A stretch of DNA of 6,229 bases from an uncultured Synergistales bacterium (GTDB lineage Bacteria; Synergistota; Synergistia; Synergistales; Aminobacteriaceae), in assembly GCA_905233515.1 (NCBI GenBank), contig CAJOEQ010000197.1, forward strand, positions 1-6,229, read 5' to 3'. This document shows, piece by piece, positions 4,640 to 6,229 of this stretch (positions within the stretch are counted from its first letter, which is position 1; every line of letters begins with the position of its first letter). The position numbers and the translations under genes are program-made. The notes beneath the pieces are model-generated. The model ran no database searches and was not told where the DNA came from. It saw only the letters and a list, made by a program, of their open reading frames with translations.

Positions 4640-5905
4640 ATGAAAATTTTCTTTGTGAGTATGGGCTGTGCTAAGAATACTGCTGACAGCGAGCATTTAA
4701 TAAAGCAGCTAATTTTACATAATCATGAAGTAGTTGACGAGTCAGAATCAGCCGATGCAGCAATAATAAACACTTGCGGATTCATTCAGGACGCAGTTAA
4801 AGAAAATATCAGCGCGATTCTTGATTTAGAAGAGTTAAAGACTCAAGGGCAAATTAAGACTCTTATAATTGCCGGGTGTCTTGTTAATCGCTATGAGTCA
4901 GAATTGAGAAAAGAATTCCCGAGCGTTGATTTATTTGTCAGGTCTGAAGAGTGGGACAAGATAATAAAATTTTTAGGCGGCAATCTCAATAATAACTGCA
5001 AAAATATATCGCCCTCACTGAATAAAAATTTTTGGACTCGCTACTTAAAGATTACTGAAGGCTGTAATACTTTGTGTTCATATTGCGCGATTCCGTTAAT
5101 TCGGGGCAAATTGCGCAGTGTTCCACTAAAAAATTTGATTGATGAAGCTCATATGTTAAGTATTTCGGGAGCGCGTGAAATTTGCTTAGTCGGTCAAGAT
5201 CTCACAGTTTACGGCCAAGATTTTAATGACGGGACGAATTTAAAAACTTTGATTCATGAATTAAACAAAGAATTACCGGCTAATACATGGATAAGGCTGT
5301 TATATTTACATCCTAACAGAGTAAATGAAGACTTGATAAATTTTTTGCTCGAACATGATAAAGTCCTGCATTATTTGGATATTCCTATACAGCACGCGGA
5401 CTCTGAAATTTTATCGAGAATGAATCGCCCAGTTAAGGACAGGAGTCTTGATAATTTATTTACTTTGCGAACTACAATAATGACAGGATTCCCCGGGGAA
5501 GGCGAGTCAAGTTTTGAAAGAGTCTTAGATTTTATCAGCGATATAGAATTTGATAGACTCGGCTGCTTTGTGTATTCGCCTGAAGAAGGGACAAAAGCCG
5601 CAAAATTTCCTGATAAAGTTTCGCGCAAAATCTCAGAAAAACGCTGTAATAAAATAATGCAGATTCAATCAGAAATTTCACAGGAACGCAGCGAATTATT
5701 TATAAATAGCATTCTTGATGTCTTAGTTGAAGAAATTGACAGCGAGTCCGGCGAAATATGGGCGAGAAGTTATAGGGACGCTCCGGAAGTTGACGGCCTT
5801 GTCTGCGTATCAGGCTGTGAAATAAATAAAATAAAGCTCGGTGATTTAATCAAAGCAAAAATTTATGACTGTGCAGAAAATGATTTATTTGGAGGTGTTA
5901 TATAA
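4640..5905 (+). CDS. rimO: ribosomal protein S12 methylthiotransferase RimO
   Basis: A radical-SAM enzyme that adds a methylthio group to the beta carbon of a conserved aspartate of ribosomal protein S12 (Asp88/89 depending on species), acting in the cytoplasm. The N-terminal MTTase domain carries its three cluster-binding cysteines: Cys10 (SMGCAKN), Cys46 (NTCGFI) and Cys80 (AGCL). The radical-SAM cluster motif is GCNTLCSYC, with Cys142, Cys146 and Cys149, followed by IPLIRGKLRS. Further family segments are GQDLTVYGQD (185-194), YLDIPIQHAD (245-254) and TGFPGE (282-287). A C-terminal TRAM domain occupies about 353-421, including ARSYRDAPEVDG (375-386), which separates RimO from MiaB. The length is 421, against about 430-440 for most members; the deficit seems to fall between MNR (261-263) and LRTT (276-279). 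The start is 9 bp after the Mrr-like gene with no clear Shine-Dalgarno, suggesting translational coupling. pgpA follows immediately. Confidence 0.95.
   Translation: MKIFFVSMGCAKNTADSEHLIKQLILHNHEVVDESESADAAIINTCGFIQDAVKENISAILDLEELKTQGQIKTLIIAGCLVNRYESELRKEFPSVDLFVRSEEWDKIIKFLGGNLNNNCKNISPSLNKNFWTRYLKITEGCNTLCSYCAIPLIRGKLRSVPLKNLIDEAHMLSISGAREICLVGQDLTVYGQDFNDGTNLKTLIHELNKELPANTWIRLLYLHPNRVNEDLINFLLEHDKVLHYLDIPIQHADSEILSRMNRPVKDRSLDNLFTLRTTIMTGFPGEGESSFERVLDFISDIEFDRLGCFVYSPEEGTKAAKFPDKVSRKISEKRCNKIMQIQSEISQERSELFINSILDVLVEEIDSESGEIWARSYRDAPEVDGLVCVSGCEINKIKLGDLIKAKIYDCAENDLFGGVI
5891..5895 (+). promoter_or_regulatory. ribosome binding site of pgpA inside the end of rimO
   Basis: GGAGG at 5891-5895 lies within the last codons of rimO, 10 nt before the ATG at 5906. 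The rimO stop TAA (5903-5905) directly abuts that ATG, so the two genes are almost certainly translated from one message. Confidence 0.75.
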
Positions 5906-6229
5906 ATGGCAAGCATTAAAGAAATGAAAAATTACCCCCTTTGTGTATGGGTTGCTAGTTTATGCGGACTGGGATTTATTCCGTCGGGAATGCCGGGGAC
6001 TGTGAGTTCATTTGCGGCGTGCGTTGTGAGTGTCTTTGTTGACGTTCCATTATGGGCGATTGTCTTAATAAGCATTATAGGAGTCTGGGCTACTGGTGAA
6101 TCAGAAAAATTTTTTAACATGAAAGATCCCAGCTTTCTTAATATTGACGAAGTGCCGGGGATGTGGCTTACAATTTATTTATTGCCGAAAAGTTTTATAA
6201 TTCCGGGATTCTTTCTGTTTAGGATTATC
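5906..6229 (+). CDS. pgpA: phosphatidylglycerophosphatase A, 5' part (cut by the window edge)
   Basis: The enzyme removes the phosphate from phosphatidylglycerol phosphate to make phosphatidylglycerol at the inner membrane. The first 108 codons are present, about two thirds of a protein that is usually 150-170 residues, and the frame is open to the last base. Family hallmarks are GLGFIPSGMPGTVSSFAA (21-38), which corresponds to the usual GLG-x-x-P-x-x-PGT-x-GS, and DPSFLNIDEVPGMWLT (74-89), which corresponds to the conserved D-x(6)-DE-V-x-G-x-W block with Asp81-Glu82. Hydrophobic segments at about 12-23, 36-62 and 88-105 fit a small multi-helix membrane enzyme. It follows rimO with no gap and uses the GGAGG site inside rimO. 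Functional coupling to S12 modification is not expected; shared transcription with housekeeping genes is the simplest reading. Confidence 0.92.
   Translation, partial: MASIKEMKNYPLCVWVASLCGLGFIPSGMPGTVSSFAACVVSVFVDVPLWAIVLISIIGVWATGESEKFFNMKDPSFLNIDEVPGMWLTIYLLPKSFIIPGFFLFRII

Noticed and set aside
4640..5905. Assignment of the radical-SAM gene as miaB (tRNA methylthiotransferase)
   Set aside because: The SMGCAKN start, the ARSYRDAPEVDG signature in the TRAM region and the overall pattern fit RimO rather than MiaB.
5932..6120. 62-codon - strand reading frame at the right end
   Set aside because: It is antisense to pgpA, whose conserved IDEVPGMW block is on the + strand.

Overview
The window is AT-rich (roughly one third G+C by eye) bacterial DNA with ordinary chromosomal gene density. 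No tRNA, rRNA, CRISPR array, insertion sequence or phage gene is visible. The solute-binding protein has a cleavable (type I) signal peptide rather than a lipobox, which points to a diderm organism with a periplasm. The gene order Mrr-like protein - rimO - pgpA and the AT-rich codon use would fit an uncultured gut or rumen Synergistales-type anaerobe, but that placement is an inference from memory and was not computed.

Layout. (1) 1-212 is non-coding and holds an 11-bp perfect inverted repeat and a TATAAT box. (2) 213-893 (+) encodes an unrecognised two-helix membrane protein with a cytosolic or extracytosolic beta-rich tail. It ends at a strong hairpin terminator at 900-918, which can work in both directions. 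(3) 919-1116 is a convergent intergenic spacer with two short tandem repeats. (4) 1117-3141 (-) holds two exported proteins in the same orientation: a Fe-siderophore/cobalamin-type periplasmic binding protein without its permease or ATPase (2122-3141), then a NodB-fold polysaccharide deacetylase (1117-2055). A GC-rich hairpin with a U-rich tail lies between them. (5) 3142-3292 is a divergent promoter region. (6) 3293-6229 (+) is a tight cluster: an Mrr-like protein with a very long acidic Ser/Glu linker, rimO (ribosomal protein S12 methylthiotransferase), and the 5' part of pgpA (phosphatidylglycerophosphatase A), which runs off the window. Gaps are 9 bp and 0 bp, so co-transcription is likely.

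The most unusual element is the Mrr-like protein. It keeps the family's N-terminal winged helix and C-terminal nuclease fold. However, the catalytic aspartate position reads His and the Q-x-K lysine reads Arg, and the two domains are separated by 164 residues without a single Lys, Arg or His. It has no methyltransferase partner and sits in a housekeeping operon. This suggests a non-cleaving DNA-binding role rather than a restriction system. Second-tier oddities are a RimO that appears to lack about 11 residues of its radical-SAM core and a His/Arg/Tyr-rich tail on the binding protein.
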